A stretch of DNA of 12,669 bases. It comes from Denitrobacterium sp024691475 (GTDB lineage: Bacteria > Actinomycetota > Coriobacteriia > Coriobacteriales > Eggerthellaceae). The notes below the pieces were generated by a model. That model made no database searches and was not told the origin of the DNA. It saw only the letters and a program-made list of their open reading frames with translations. Positions within the stretch are counted from its first letter, which is position 1. Each line of letters opens with the position of its first letter. The position numbers were made by a program, and so were the translations under genes. Location: NCBI GenBank assembly GCA_024691475.1, contig JAILNP010000152.1, positions 1-12,669 of the forward strand, written 5' to 3'. Of the stretch, positions 1 through 6,440 are shown piece after piece.

Positions 1-182
1 CGAATGGTAAGGTCGTTCTTCCCCAGCTGGATGCTGGAATCGGTAAGGCTCTTGAAGTAGAGCTTATCTTCCGCGTCGGACGCATTGCTGATGAGCTCAC
101 GCAGGAAGATTTCCCGGTTGGTGTAGATCGAATTAATCATCAAGTCGAGAAGCTTCTTGCTCTCTGTTTTGAATTTGCGCAT
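1..182 (-). CDS. htpG: HtpG (Hsp90-family chaperone), 5' fragment
   Basis: This is the N-terminal end of the bacterial Hsp90 chaperone, an ATP-dependent cytosolic folding factor. About 60 codons are present and the rest lies beyond the left edge. The translation begins MRKFKTESKKLLDLMINSIY and continues through the highly conserved ELISNASDA segment of the GHKL ATPase domain, which contains the ATP/Mg-binding Glu and Asn, then reaches SLTDSS. The start at 182 is preferred because an AAAAGAGG ribosome site sits eight to nine bases upstream. An in-frame ATG at 227 would add 15 residues (MAAGTSYANGKEVDY) that do not look like HtpG and has no well-placed ribosome site. A strong promoter lies at 271-298. 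The family call is very secure; only the exact start is open. Confidence 0.95.
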   Translation of the reverse strand, partial: MRKFKTESKKLLDLMINSIYTNREIFLRELISNASDAEDKLYFKSLTDSSIQLGKNDLTI

Positions 183-270
183 GTAGTCGACCTCTTTTCC
201 ATTTGCATATGACGTACCGGCTGCCATTGCGCACAAATTAGCAGTCGGACCCTTTGAGTGCCAAAACATG

Positions 271-298
271 ATTATAGTAAGAGCAGAAAAGCGTGCAA
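271..298 (-). promoter_or_regulatory. Sigma-70-type promoter of htpG
   Basis: On the minus strand TTGCAC (298-293) and a perfect TATAAT (276-271) are separated by 16 bases. The predicted start of transcription is near 264, giving a leader of about 80 bases before the ATG at 182. I looked for the heat-shock operators CIRCE (HrcA) and HAIR (HspR). Only one HAIR-like half, ACTCAAA on the minus strand at 253-259, is present, so the control of this gene cannot be assigned. Confidence 0.7.
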
Positions 299-330
299 GT
301 GAAGGAGATTCGACTTCACGGCCGTGTCAT

Positions 331-388
331 CAATTGGTAACCCAGCGCGATAGCAAAGGTTGAGGCAATTGGGCGCCCACGCGATAGC
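331..388. repeat. Imperfect direct repeat upstream of the htpG promoter
   Basis: Two copies of a 23-24 bp sequence lie at 331-354 and 366-388. Both begin CAATTGG and end GCGATAGC, and about 20 of 24 positions agree. The copies start 35 bp apart and lie upstream of the htpG -35 box. Tandem copies in this position could be operator sites, or an old small duplication. Apart from this repeat and the htpG promoter, the gene-free stretch 183-495 holds a short palindrome (CACGGCCGTG, 317-326) and nothing else I can support. Confidence 0.45.
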
Positions 389-485
389 GAAGTCATGCCG
401 CGACCGCCCACGCAGCAGCAGGGCCAGCCTATCGCAGGCCGTTGCAGCAGCAGACGCAAGCTCCACGCCCGTCCACCGAGGCGGC

Positions 486-512
486 AAAAATCGACCTAGG
501 AAAGCTCGATTT
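486..512 (-). terminator. Weak candidate terminator of the GH25 gene
   Basis: On the minus strand AAATCGA (512-506) can pair with TCGATTT (494-488) around an 11-base loop that contains the stop codon, and the stem runs into five T residues (490-486). The stem is short and AT-rich, so this is a weak candidate only. Confidence 0.25.
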
Positions 513-1350
513 GAATGCTCATGTCGCAGACCGTGGGCACGCCCGACACGCTTGCCCCGTCGGTGTACTGCCACAGCATGAAGCTGGTCGCGCCATACGG
601 CAGTTCATTGTAGCTGGCATACCAGAATGGATACGCGCTCAGCTCCTGCACGTTGTACCGCGCGAAATCGTTTGCATTGCCATAGATGATGGCCTTATAG
701 CCTGCCGCTTCGATGACCTCGCAAAACGCTTTGGCATTCGCCGTCATCTGGTCCACGGAAAGGCCTTCGATGCGCGAATCGAGGCCATCGACCTCTTCGC
801 AGTCGTAGGCAATGGGATATTCCAGCGAACGACCGCCCAGCGCGTCGAGCACGAACTGCGCCTCCTCGCGCGCTTCGTCTTCGCTTACGGCCTGGGAAAA
901 GTAGTACACACCACACGGCAAACCAGCCGCATGAGCGCCTGAAAGGTTGTCCTCGAACAGATCGTCGGCATACAACGTGCCCGTTTCGGCACCGCGATTC
1001 CCCACGCGCACGTACGCAAACGAAATGCCGTCCTGCGCCACGGCATCCCAGTCGATGGACCCCTGAAATTCCGAAACGTCGATGCCCAGCTTCGATTTCA
1101 CCTGGCCATCTACTACGTAGCTATAGCGATCGCCTTCCGTCTTCAAGCACGACCAGTCGTACGAGACGACTTCCGCCTGCGCATCTTCCTGGGGCTCTAC
1201 CGCAGCATTGCACGCACGAAACGCGAAGACGGCGGCAATGGCAGCAAGCGCGATGAGGGCAAACCCCACGAAGCGAAAGCGCAACACGAACGTATCGCGA
1301 TGCGGGGAAATCGCATGCGACCCACGCGGACTATTGTTTTGGTACGCCAT
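496..1350 (-). CDS. Membrane-anchored GH25 lysozyme-like muramidase
   Basis: A 284-aa protein of glycoside hydrolase family 25, which cleaves the MurNAc-GlcNAc bond of peptidoglycan. A short basic N-terminus is followed by one membrane segment (about residues 23-45), so it is probably anchored with the enzyme domain outside. The domain opens with GIDVSEFQG (residues 89-97), carries the acidic pair of the active site in YDCEEVDG (Asp183 and Glu185), and ends with FWYASY and LWQYTDGASVSGV, the usual GH25 closing strand. I chose the ATG at 1350 because GGGGAGG lies just upstream. A longer reading to 1419 has no ribosome site and adds 23 residues of no clear character. It diverges from the CW-protein gene. 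The family is secure; a role in cell-wall remodelling rather than lysis of other cells is inferred from the anchor. Confidence 0.9.
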   Translation of the reverse strand: MAYQNNSPRGSHAISPHRDTFVLRFRFVGFALIALAAIAAVFAFRACNAAVEPQEDAQAEVVSYDWSCLKTEGDRYSYVVDGQVKSKLGIDVSEFQGSIDWDAVAQDGISFAYVRVGNRGAETGTLYADDLFEDNLSGAHAAGLPCGVYYFSQAVSEDEAREEAQFVLDALGGRSLEYPIAYDCEEVDGLDSRIEGLSVDQMTANAKAFCEVIEAAGYKAIIYGNANDFARYNVQELSAYPFWYASYNELPYGATSFMLWQYTDGASVSGVPTVCDMSIQIELS

Positions 1351-1453
1351 ATGATCCTCCCCAACATATGGTATATCCAGCACTCCGAATACCCATCTGC
1401 GGTACTTATGGAGCCGCAAAACAGGTTAGGCTCATGTATTCGTCATCTTCGAA

Positions 1454-1462
1454 TGCTATCAT
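1454..1462 (+). promoter_or_regulatory. Candidate extended -10 promoter of the CW-protein/yczE pair
   Basis: TGCTATCAT has the form of an extended -10 element (TG, one base, then TATCAT). It lies 25 bases before the ATG at 1488, with a strong AGAAGGAG ribosome site between. No good -35 box is visible, as is common for extended -10 promoters. The gap 1351-1487 must also hold the promoter of the divergent GH25 gene, which I could not place with confidence. Confidence 0.4.
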
Positions 1463-1487
1463 TGCCAAGCGACAGAAGGAGATGTAA

Positions 1488-1742
1488 ATGAGTAAATGTT
1501 GGGAAATTAGAGGCTGCGAAGGAGACGCAAACAACTACGATCACTGTCCTCACGCTATGCTCGGCGGGCGATGCCCGGTCGATTGCGCATTCGCCGAATG
1601 CTCACGACCGCAACGGAAGCAGGCCGACGTGCTCGAATTGCTGGAGCCTACGGTAGACCGTAGCGCGGCCGTGAAAGAGTACTGCTGCACCTGTTCATTC
1701 TTCCTGCAACACGGACCCCGCATCGAGAAAGCTGAGGCATAA
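1488..1742 (+). CDS. Small cysteine-rich CW-motif protein
   Basis: An 84-aa soluble protein with nine cysteines at residues 4, 10, 20, 29, 33, 38, 66, 67 and 69. It begins MSKCWEIRGC, the form seen at the start of small 'CW' zinc-ribbon-like domains found alone or attached to sensors in anaerobes. Six cysteines lie in the first 38 residues (C, CW-type start, HCP, RCPVDC, EC) and three in a CCTC cluster near the end. Binding of zinc or an iron-sulfur cluster is likely but unproven. The ribosome site AGAAGGAG is strong. The stop is four bases before the TTG start of the next gene and the two are almost certainly one operon, so this may be a partner or regulator of that membrane protein. Its function is unknown. 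Confidence 0.8.
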   Translation: MSKCWEIRGCEGDANNYDHCPHAMLGGRCPVDCAFAECSRPQRKQADVLELLEPTVDRSAAVKEYCCTCSFFLQHGPRIEKAEA

Positions 1743-1746
1743 CCAC

Positions 1747-2424
1747 TTGAAGGCATCCGAAATCGTCTATCGTTATTTCATCCTGTTTCTTGGAATCTTC
1801 TGCATTTCGTTCGGCGTAGCGCTGTTTACGAAATCAGGCCTGGGAACGTCCGCAATATCCGCGCTCCCCTATACCCTCTCGCTGGTCATCAGCCAGTTTT
1901 CCTACGGCACCTGGGTTGCAGCGTTCAACATCTTCCTGGTAGTGCTGCAGGCGGCACTTACCATCCACGAGATTAGCGTGCGCGAAATCGTGCAGGAAGT
2001 CATCTTTGCCCTGGCATTCGGCAGCATCGTGGACTTTTCCATGTTCCTGCTTGGTGCCTTCAACCCGGAAATGTACGCAGTGCGCCTGGTGGGCGTGCTT
2101 CTGAGCTCGGCCATCATCGCATTCGGCGCGTACCTTACGCTCATTTCGCGCGTAGGTGTCATGGCGGGTGACGGATTCACGAACGCCCTGGTAAAGCGCA
2201 CGGGAAAGAGCTTTGCGCTCATGCGCGTCATTTCCGATACCACCATGGCGATCCTCGCGCTCGTGCTATGCCTCATCTTCGTACAGGGCGAGCTTACGGT
2301 GCGCGAGGGCACGGTCATTGCCGCCCTGCTCACCGGTACGATCGTGGGCTTCTACAGCAAGTACTTTGGCGCCTTCGAGCGCTTCATCCTGCCCACCCCA
2401 AAGCCCGAGCAGGCGGCCAAATAG
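1747..2424 (+). CDS. YczE/YitT-type integral membrane protein
   Basis: A 225-aa membrane protein of the YczE group (YyaS/YczE/YitT-like). It opens with FILFLGIFCISFGVALFTKSGLGTS, in which the FGVAL..KSGLGTS stretch is typical of the family. About five to six hydrophobic segments follow (near residues 8-25, 45-70, 78-100, 110-135, 155-180 and 185-205), with a conserved-looking RVGVMAGDGFTNALV loop at about residue 137-150. No transport or enzyme activity is established for the family. The start is TTG at 1747, with GAGG nine bases upstream inside the end of the CW-protein gene, which suggests translational coupling. The gene ends in a CAGGCGGCCAAATAG stretch that is repeated 67 bp further on. 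Confidence 0.8.
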   Translation: MKASEIVYRYFILFLGIFCISFGVALFTKSGLGTSAISALPYTLSLVISQFSYGTWVAAFNIFLVVLQAALTIHEISVREIVQEVIFALAFGSIVDFSMFLLGAFNPEMYAVRLVGVLLSSAIIAFGAYLTLISRVGVMAGDGFTNALVKRTGKSFALMRVISDTTMAILALVLCLIFVQGELTVREGTVIAALLTGTIVGFYSKYFGAFERFILPTPKPEQAAK

Positions 2425-2491
2425 CCCGACTACCCCGCCCTAGCGGCGCAGCGAGCAGCTCGCCCTAGGGCCCAATCAGGCGGCCAAATAG
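2410..2491. repeat. 15-bp direct repeat flanking the convergent junction
   Basis: CAGGCGGCCAAATAG occurs at 2410-2424, where it forms the last codons and stop of the yczE-type gene, and again exactly at 2477-2491, just before the stop of the convergent LuxR gene. The copies bracket the hairpin at 2437-2471. This looks like a small local duplication or slippage event. Confidence 0.6.
2437..2471. terminator. Hairpin between convergent genes, possible bidirectional terminator
   Basis: GCCCTAG (2437-2443) pairs with CTAGGGC (2465-2471), and inside it GCGAG (2451-2455) pairs with CTCGC (2459-2463), with an uneven internal bulge. The structure should be stable on either strand, but neither strand has a T tract after it. 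It could stop or protect the 3' ends of both converging transcripts without being a classic intrinsic terminator. Confidence 0.4.
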
Positions 2492-2492
2492 G

Positions 2493-3947
2493 CTACTCCC
2501 CCGCTTCGAGCAGGGCAATGATTTCGGCTCGGCTATGCACATCGCACTTTTCGTAGATGTGACGCACATGCGTTTTCACCGTAGCCGGGCTGATGACGAG
2601 GTTCTCCTGGATGTACTTCGAGCCATGACCCGTGGCCCACAGCTTGAAGATTTCCGTTTCACGCGCCGTGAGCTGGGCGTTTTTCGCCACTTCGTCGAGT
2701 CGCGCATCGAACGACGTGCCCGTGCGCTCCTCCATGGCCTCGCGCTCTTCGGGGCTGGGCGCCTCGAAGACCAGCTCGGTATCTTCGCTTTCGAACAGGA
2801 AGCCCGCGGCAATCATGAGCACGAAGATGGACACGATGGCAAAGGGCGCACGCTCGTCTAGGCAGGCGATCGCGAACAGCTGCCCCAAGAGCATGCCCAG
2901 TTGAACGGCACCGCGGCCCATGGCAAACACGATGAATGCCGGAACGCGCTTCGTGCGCGCGAGGTCGGCCATGAGAATCCACGAGAGAATCTCAATGGTG
3001 ACGTTGCATGCCGTGGCAAGCGAGCCAATCACAATGGGGCTTTCGCGCCCGAAGATCACGAGGACGAGCAACGTCGTAGCCAAGAACGGCAAAGCCATCT
3101 TGTAGATGTTCCCCAGGGAAGCAGACCCCTTGGTGAAGAACGCGCCCCACGCAACGGCCAGGATGGAAATGCCCAGGCTCATGAGAAGCGTAGGCGCAAG
3201 CACGGCCGCATCCTGGCTGTCGACGGAGCCAACGTACACGCGAACGCCGCCGTACACGAACATGACCACCAAAATGCCGAGCATAATGCGCCAGGGCAGG
3301 CGCTTGGCGGGAACAATCATGCGCGCAGACGCGTCATCAGGACGCACTTCGCCCAAGACGTTCATGGCCTGTTCGTTGGGCATAACCGCAGGTTCCTGCT
3401 GAGCAGCGAGCATGGAAGAAACGTTAGCGGGCTGAGGTAGAAGAAGCGTGGCCGCAAGGGGCAATAGCACCTGCACGGCAAACACCACGTACTCGGGCAA
3501 TTGCAGGACGCCGTAGTACACCAGGAAGGCGAAGAAAAACGACGCACCTGTGGCTAGGACCATATTCCGAGGCTCCAGGCTGCTGAACAGCGAGCCCCAG
3601 TACACGATGACCCAGCATGACGAAACGCCCGTAAGCGCGCCGCCCACGTAGCGCACGATATCGGGAATATCGCTTCCCGGCAGCACAGCCATGGCCGTAC
3701 CAGCCGCCATGACCGCACCCGCAATGACGAGCGCGCGCCTGGTGGCAAACTGCCTAACGGTACGTCGGGAAAACGCAACGATGCCCGCATAGGTGACCAC
3801 GCCCACTACCGACGAGATGACGTGCACCCAAAGAAGCGTATGACCGCTTCGAAGATCTACGTTGATGGAAAGCGTTCCGTTGAAAACCAGGTACATCCAT
3901 GCCAAGTAGAAACAGAGGCCGAACACCTGCGTCGTACGGAACGACAT
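2493..3947 (-). CDS. LuxR-family regulator with about 12 membrane segments
   Basis: A 484-aa protein with two parts. Residues 1 to about 385 form an array of roughly twelve hydrophobic helices arranged like a transporter (MFS-like). A short acidic linker follows, then a LuxR-type helix-turn-helix at residues 424-484, starting LTARETEIFKLWATG with the recognition region SPATVKTHVRHIYEK. Regulators of this build are expanded in Eggerthellaceae and are thought to sense a small molecule in the membrane and control a neighbouring enzyme gene. Here that neighbour is the Tat flavoprotein directly upstream on the same strand. The first Met that fits the membrane domain is at 3947. Oddly, the strong GGAGGAG site (3969-3975) is 21 bases from it, with no normal start codon in between. 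The reading frame stays open to 4130, but the extra 61 residues look non-coding. Confidence 0.88.
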   Translation of the reverse strand: MSFRTTQVFGLCFYLAWMYLVFNGTLSINVDLRSGHTLLWVHVISSVVGVVTYAGIVAFSRRTVRQFATRRALVIAGAVMAAGTAMAVLPGSDIPDIVRYVGGALTGVSSCWVIVYWGSLFSSLEPRNMVLATGASFFFAFLVYYGVLQLPEYVVFAVQVLLPLAATLLLPQPANVSSMLAAQQEPAVMPNEQAMNVLGEVRPDDASARMIVPAKRLPWRIMLGILVVMFVYGGVRVYVGSVDSQDAAVLAPTLLMSLGISILAVAWGAFFTKGSASLGNIYKMALPFLATTLLVLVIFGRESPIVIGSLATACNVTIEILSWILMADLARTKRVPAFIVFAMGRGAVQLGMLLGQLFAIACLDERAPFAIVSIFVLMIAAGFLFESEDTELVFEAPSPEEREAMEERTGTSFDARLDEVAKNAQLTARETEIFKLWATGHGSKYIQENLVISPATVKTHVRHIYEKCDVHSRAEIIALLEAGE

Positions 3948-4047
3948 AGTCGTGCGATTCGTGATTCTCTCCTCCCAAGGAAAGCATGTTCGTATGCGAA
4001 ACGTACGAGCAAGCACCCCCCCACGCCCACTCGATATGCACGCACTC

Positions 4048-4053
4048 ATTATA
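4048..4053 (-). promoter_or_regulatory. Candidate -10 box of the 12-segment LuxR gene
   Basis: A perfect TATAAT on the minus strand lies after the terminators of the flavoprotein gene, so the regulator can be transcribed on its own. The predicted start of transcription is near 4041, giving a leader of about 95 bases that includes a run of G residues and a TTCGTATGCGAA near-palindrome (3989-4000). No good -35 box is present at the usual distance; ATGGGC is the nearest candidate. Confidence 0.5.
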
Positions 4054-4095
4054 CGACACGGCCATTTGAACGCCCATGCGCACGGTGCGCACATG

Positions 4096-4128
4096 AAAAA
4101 GCCCGAGGCGCTGCAGACGCGCTCGGGC
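4096..4128 (-). terminator. Rho-independent terminator, second of a tandem pair
   Basis: On the minus strand GCCCGAG plus GCG pairs with CGC plus CTCGGGC around a short loop, with one bulged base, and is followed directly by TTTTT (4100-4096). It lies 69 bases past the flavoprotein stop and should end that transcript before the regulator gene. Confidence 0.8.
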
Positions 4129-4137
4129 AAGGAAAAG

Positions 4138-4182
4138 AGAAAGCGGGAACTCGTGGGAGGGGGATGTGAGAACCCGCTTTCT
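4138..4182 (-). terminator. Rho-independent terminator, first of a tandem pair
   Basis: AGAAAGCGGG (minus strand 4182-4173) pairs perfectly with CCCGCTTTCT (4147-4138), giving a 10-bp stem with a long loop, followed by TCTTTTCC. It starts 15 bases after the flavoprotein stop codon. The loop is longer than usual, so it may act as a leaky stop backed up by the hairpin at 4096-4128. Confidence 0.6.
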
Positions 4183-4196
4183 ATCGAGATATTCGC

Positions 4197-5978
4197 TTAA
4201 GCCTGGTTGGCGGCGTTTTCACCGGCAATCTTGCCGAACATCATGCACATGCCGCAGCTCATGCCCTTCAGGTCGATGGGATACTGCACGTTGAAGCGGC
4301 CACCCTGGGGAGCGCCAGCAACGTACACGCCCTTGATGATCTCACCATCAGTGTTGTACACGTGGCAGTCGGCGTCAGACACAACGCCACCCAGGGAACC
4401 CAGGTTCAGGGCAACGCCGCACTCAGCTGCGTAGAACGGAGGCGTGGACAGCGGGAACAGGCGGCTGGAGACCTTGCCGAAGTCGGTGTCTACGCCAGCG
4501 TTCGCCAGTTCGTTGTAGTGTTCGATGGAAGCCTTGGCGGTTTCCACATCGATGCCCTCGAGCTGTGCGAGCAGGCCTTCGATGGTGTCGGAGGTGACGC
4601 AGCGACCATCGGCGACGGCGTCCTCGATGTCCTTCTTGGTACGGCAGTTGATCTTCAGGCCGGAAGCCGTGTACTCGGGCAGGTCCTCTTCCAGGTAGTA
4701 GCAGGCAATGCCGTGAGCCGCCGGGAAGTACTTCAGCTGATCGGGCCAAGCGGCATCGAAGAACTGGTAGGCAACCTTGCCGGGCTGGTTCTCGACCTGG
4801 TTCTCAACCTGCTGGCCGGGAACGTCCTCGTTCATGAAGCGCTTACCGCGCTTGTTCAGCCACAGGTAGCCGTTGTTGCCGATGACGCCACGGCCATCGG
4901 CGCCAGCACCGGCACCCATGTGGTGGATGATGGAGGCATGGCTGCGCTCGATTTCGGCGCCGTGCCAAGCTAGCATCTTCAGCGCGTCGCCCTGCAGGGC
5001 GTACTCGCCGTCGGCGTCCATGGCAACGCAGAGAATGGGAATCTCGTTCTCGATGTTGTTGGGCTGGAAGAACTTGGTCATTTCCTCGTTGGCCAGGTAG
5101 TCGCCCGTAGCGATGACGACGCCCTTCTTGGCGTTGCACTTGATGTACTTCTTGGAGCCATGAGCCTGGGCATATACGCCGGTCACGGCGCCCGAATCGT
5201 CAACGATCAGGTCGACGACGGGCGTGGTGTAGCGGATGTCAGCGCCGGCGTCGATGGCTACCTGCAGGTTTTCCTTCATGCAGGTAGCGAGGCTGCTGAA
5301 TCCCACCGACGTGGGATAGCAGGGCATGGATTCCTTCGTGTAGTCATAGGTTTCCAGCATGGGCACGAAGTAGGGGAACAGGTAGTTGCTCTGGCCCTCG
5401 GCGGGAACTTCGCCGTAGCTGGTGCTGGAGATGTACAGGTCGGAACAGGGCTTGATGAACCAGTCCAGGGCAGCGCCGGACTCGTCGGCCCAGCGGCGGA
5501 CGATGCCGTAGTCGCTGCGGTGGCTACCGCCAATCATGTGCTCCTCGCAGAGCATGTCCTTGTCGAGCAGTTCGTCGCCATCGCCGCGGCCCCAAGCCTT
5601 CTGGGTTTCGCCACCGTAGATGGCCATGTCGCTCGCAACGCTGTTGAAAGAAGCGGACTTCTCGAAGCACACGACGCTCGCGCCGGATTCGGCGGCGGCA
5701 CGCGCAGCGGGAACGCCAGCAGCGCCCAGACCGCAGATGACGACGTCGCAGTCGATCTCTTCTTCGATGTCCGAATCGGTGATGCTGGGCTCTTCCGGCA
5801 GCCAGGGCATGGTGCCCGTGCCGTCATAGCCTACCGTGGTGCCGTTGGAAGACGTGGTGGTCTCCGTGGTCTTGGAGCTTGCGCTCTTCGGGCTTGCGCA
5901 ACCCGCAAGACCCATGGCGGCAGCACCTGCAGCGGCAATGCCCGCGCCGGTTAGAAAGTTGCGACGACTGATTTCCAT
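4197..5978 (-). CDS. Tat-exported FAD-binding flavoprotein (fumarate reductase superfamily), substrate unknown
   Basis: A 593-aa secreted flavoenzyme. The N-terminus MEISRRNFLTGAG is a twin-arginine signal (Arg5, Arg6). It ends in LAGC, so Cys27 may carry a lipid anchor. After a Ser/Thr-rich spacer comes DVVICGLGAAG (GxGxxG at 83-88), the FAD-binding fold, then INKKGxRF-like GKRFMNED and the C-terminal FAD segment (554-593, ending FGKIAGENAA). Length and order match FAD_binding_2 proteins such as fumarate and urocanate reductases. Key fumarate reductase residues are missing: the proton-donor Arg after RFMNE is absent (DVPGQQ), the HHTMGG histidine is replaced (NLGSLGG), and NRLGG is replaced by DLKGM. 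It has no CxxCH haem site, so electrons must come from another protein. The start at 5978 has GAGAGG nine bases upstream. The neighbouring LuxR gene probably controls it. Confidence 0.88.
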   Translation of the reverse strand: MEISRRNFLTGAGIAAAGAAAMGLAGCASPKSASSKTTETTTSSNGTTVGYDGTGTMPWLPEEPSITDSDIEEEIDCDVVICGLGAAGVPAARAAAESGASVVCFEKSASFNSVASDMAIYGGETQKAWGRGDGDELLDKDMLCEEHMIGGSHRSDYGIVRRWADESGAALDWFIKPCSDLYISSTSYGEVPAEGQSNYLFPYFVPMLETYDYTKESMPCYPTSVGFSSLATCMKENLQVAIDAGADIRYTTPVVDLIVDDSGAVTGVYAQAHGSKKYIKCNAKKGVVIATGDYLANEEMTKFFQPNNIENEIPILCVAMDADGEYALQGDALKMLAWHGAEIERSHASIIHHMGAGAGADGRGVIGNNGYLWLNKRGKRFMNEDVPGQQVENQVENQPGKVAYQFFDAAWPDQLKYFPAAHGIACYYLEEDLPEYTASGLKINCRTKKDIEDAVADGRCVTSDTIEGLLAQLEGIDVETAKASIEHYNELANAGVDTDFGKVSSRLFPLSTPPFYAAECGVALNLGSLGGVVSDADCHVYNTDGEIIKGVYVAGAPQGGRFNVQYPIDLKGMSCGMCMMFGKIAGENAANQA

Positions 5979-6109
5979 GATGTTGATCCTCTCGATCGTG
6001 CGCGCCCTGTTAGCGCGCTTCCCTCCCGCTGGGCCCAATCGTTGAGCCCTGCGTTCTATGGGACCATCATGGCAACTTTTTCGGCCGCGCAAACCGCCTC
6101 GAAGGGTTG

Positions 6110-6153
6110 AAAAACGAGAAATCCCCTGTCAACCCTTAGGGTTGACAGGGGAT
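6110..6153 (-). terminator. Perfect 33-nt inverted repeat: terminator of the 57-aa gene or operator of the flavoprotein gene
   Basis: ATCCCCTGTCAACCCT and its exact reverse complement surround a single T at 6121-6153. On the minus strand the stem lies 41 bases past the stop of the small membrane gene and is followed by TTCTCGTTTTT, so it should act as an intrinsic terminator. Two features point to a second role. The right arm contains TTGACA, a perfect -35 sequence, and the half-site AGGGTTGA recurs at 6103-6110, 35 bp from the copy at 6138-6145. It also sits upstream of the flavoprotein gene, whose promoter I could not identify; the best candidate pairs a poor TTTGCG with CATGAT at 6066-6071. 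The gap 5979-6194 also holds a 6-bp GC hairpin (6000-6018) just before the flavoprotein ribosome site. Confidence 0.65.
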
Positions 6154-6194
6154 GTTTAGCCTGGTGAGAGGTAGGTTGAGGCGTTTTGCGCACG

Positions 6195-6368
6195 CTACGC
6201 CCGCGAGTCCAAGAACTTCGTGAGAGCGAAGAGCCCGGCGGCAATGAGCACGCCCACAATCACGAGCGCCGCAACATGGGCCACCACACGAACGAGCTGC
6301 AGGACAATACCAACGACAACAAGCAGGACAAGCACGCCCAGGATGACACGCAGCCAGTATTCCGTCAT
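6195..6368 (-). CDS. Small hydrophobic membrane protein, 57 aa
   Basis: A short gene that translates as MTEYWLRVILGVLVLLVVVG and continues through residue 57, ending KFLDSRA. Almost the whole of residues 7-50 is hydrophobic (Leu, Val, Ile, Ala), interrupted by an Arg at 27 and a His at 31, so it should span the membrane once or as a tight hairpin of two helices. The reading is supported by a good ribosome site (GGGAAGAGG six bases or so before the ATG), a perfect TATAAT at 6400-6405 and a strong hairpin terminator after the stop. It is therefore a complete, independent transcription unit. I recognise no family and assign no function. Its neighbours are the flavoprotein gene downstream and the palindrome array upstream. 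Confidence 0.75.
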   Translation of the reverse strand: MTEYWLRVILGVLVLLVVVGIVLQLVRVVAHVAALVIVGVLIAAGLFALTKFLDSRA

Positions 6369-6399
6369 TCGATCCTCTTCCCTTGAATTGTTTCACGCC

Positions 6400-6405
6400 A
6401 TTATA
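6400..6405 (-). promoter_or_regulatory. -10 box of the 57-aa membrane protein gene
   Basis: Perfect TATAAT on the minus strand, with the predicted start near 6393 and a 25-base leader containing the ribosome site. The spacer upstream is A-rich (GAGAAAAAAAG). The -35 position holds ATGGGC, a poor match, which suggests help from an activator. The palindrome array begins about 110 bp further upstream. Confidence 0.55.
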
Positions 6406-6440
6406 GGCACTTTTTTTCTCGCGCCCATTCCGCTCATCCG

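Noticed and set aside
442..942. Plus-strand open frame of 166 codons opposite the GH25 gene
   Set aside because: It overlaps a gene with complete GH25 motifs and shows no domain of its own.
5160..5954. Plus-strand open frame of 264 codons opposite the flavoprotein
   Set aside because: Antisense shadow of a well-supported gene with no recognisable motif. The same applies to plus-strand frames at 10013-10915 and 2901-3440.
6388..6397. TTGTTTCACG resembling half of a parS partition site
   Set aside because: Only one half is present; the second arm is missing, and the sequence lies in the leader of the small membrane gene.
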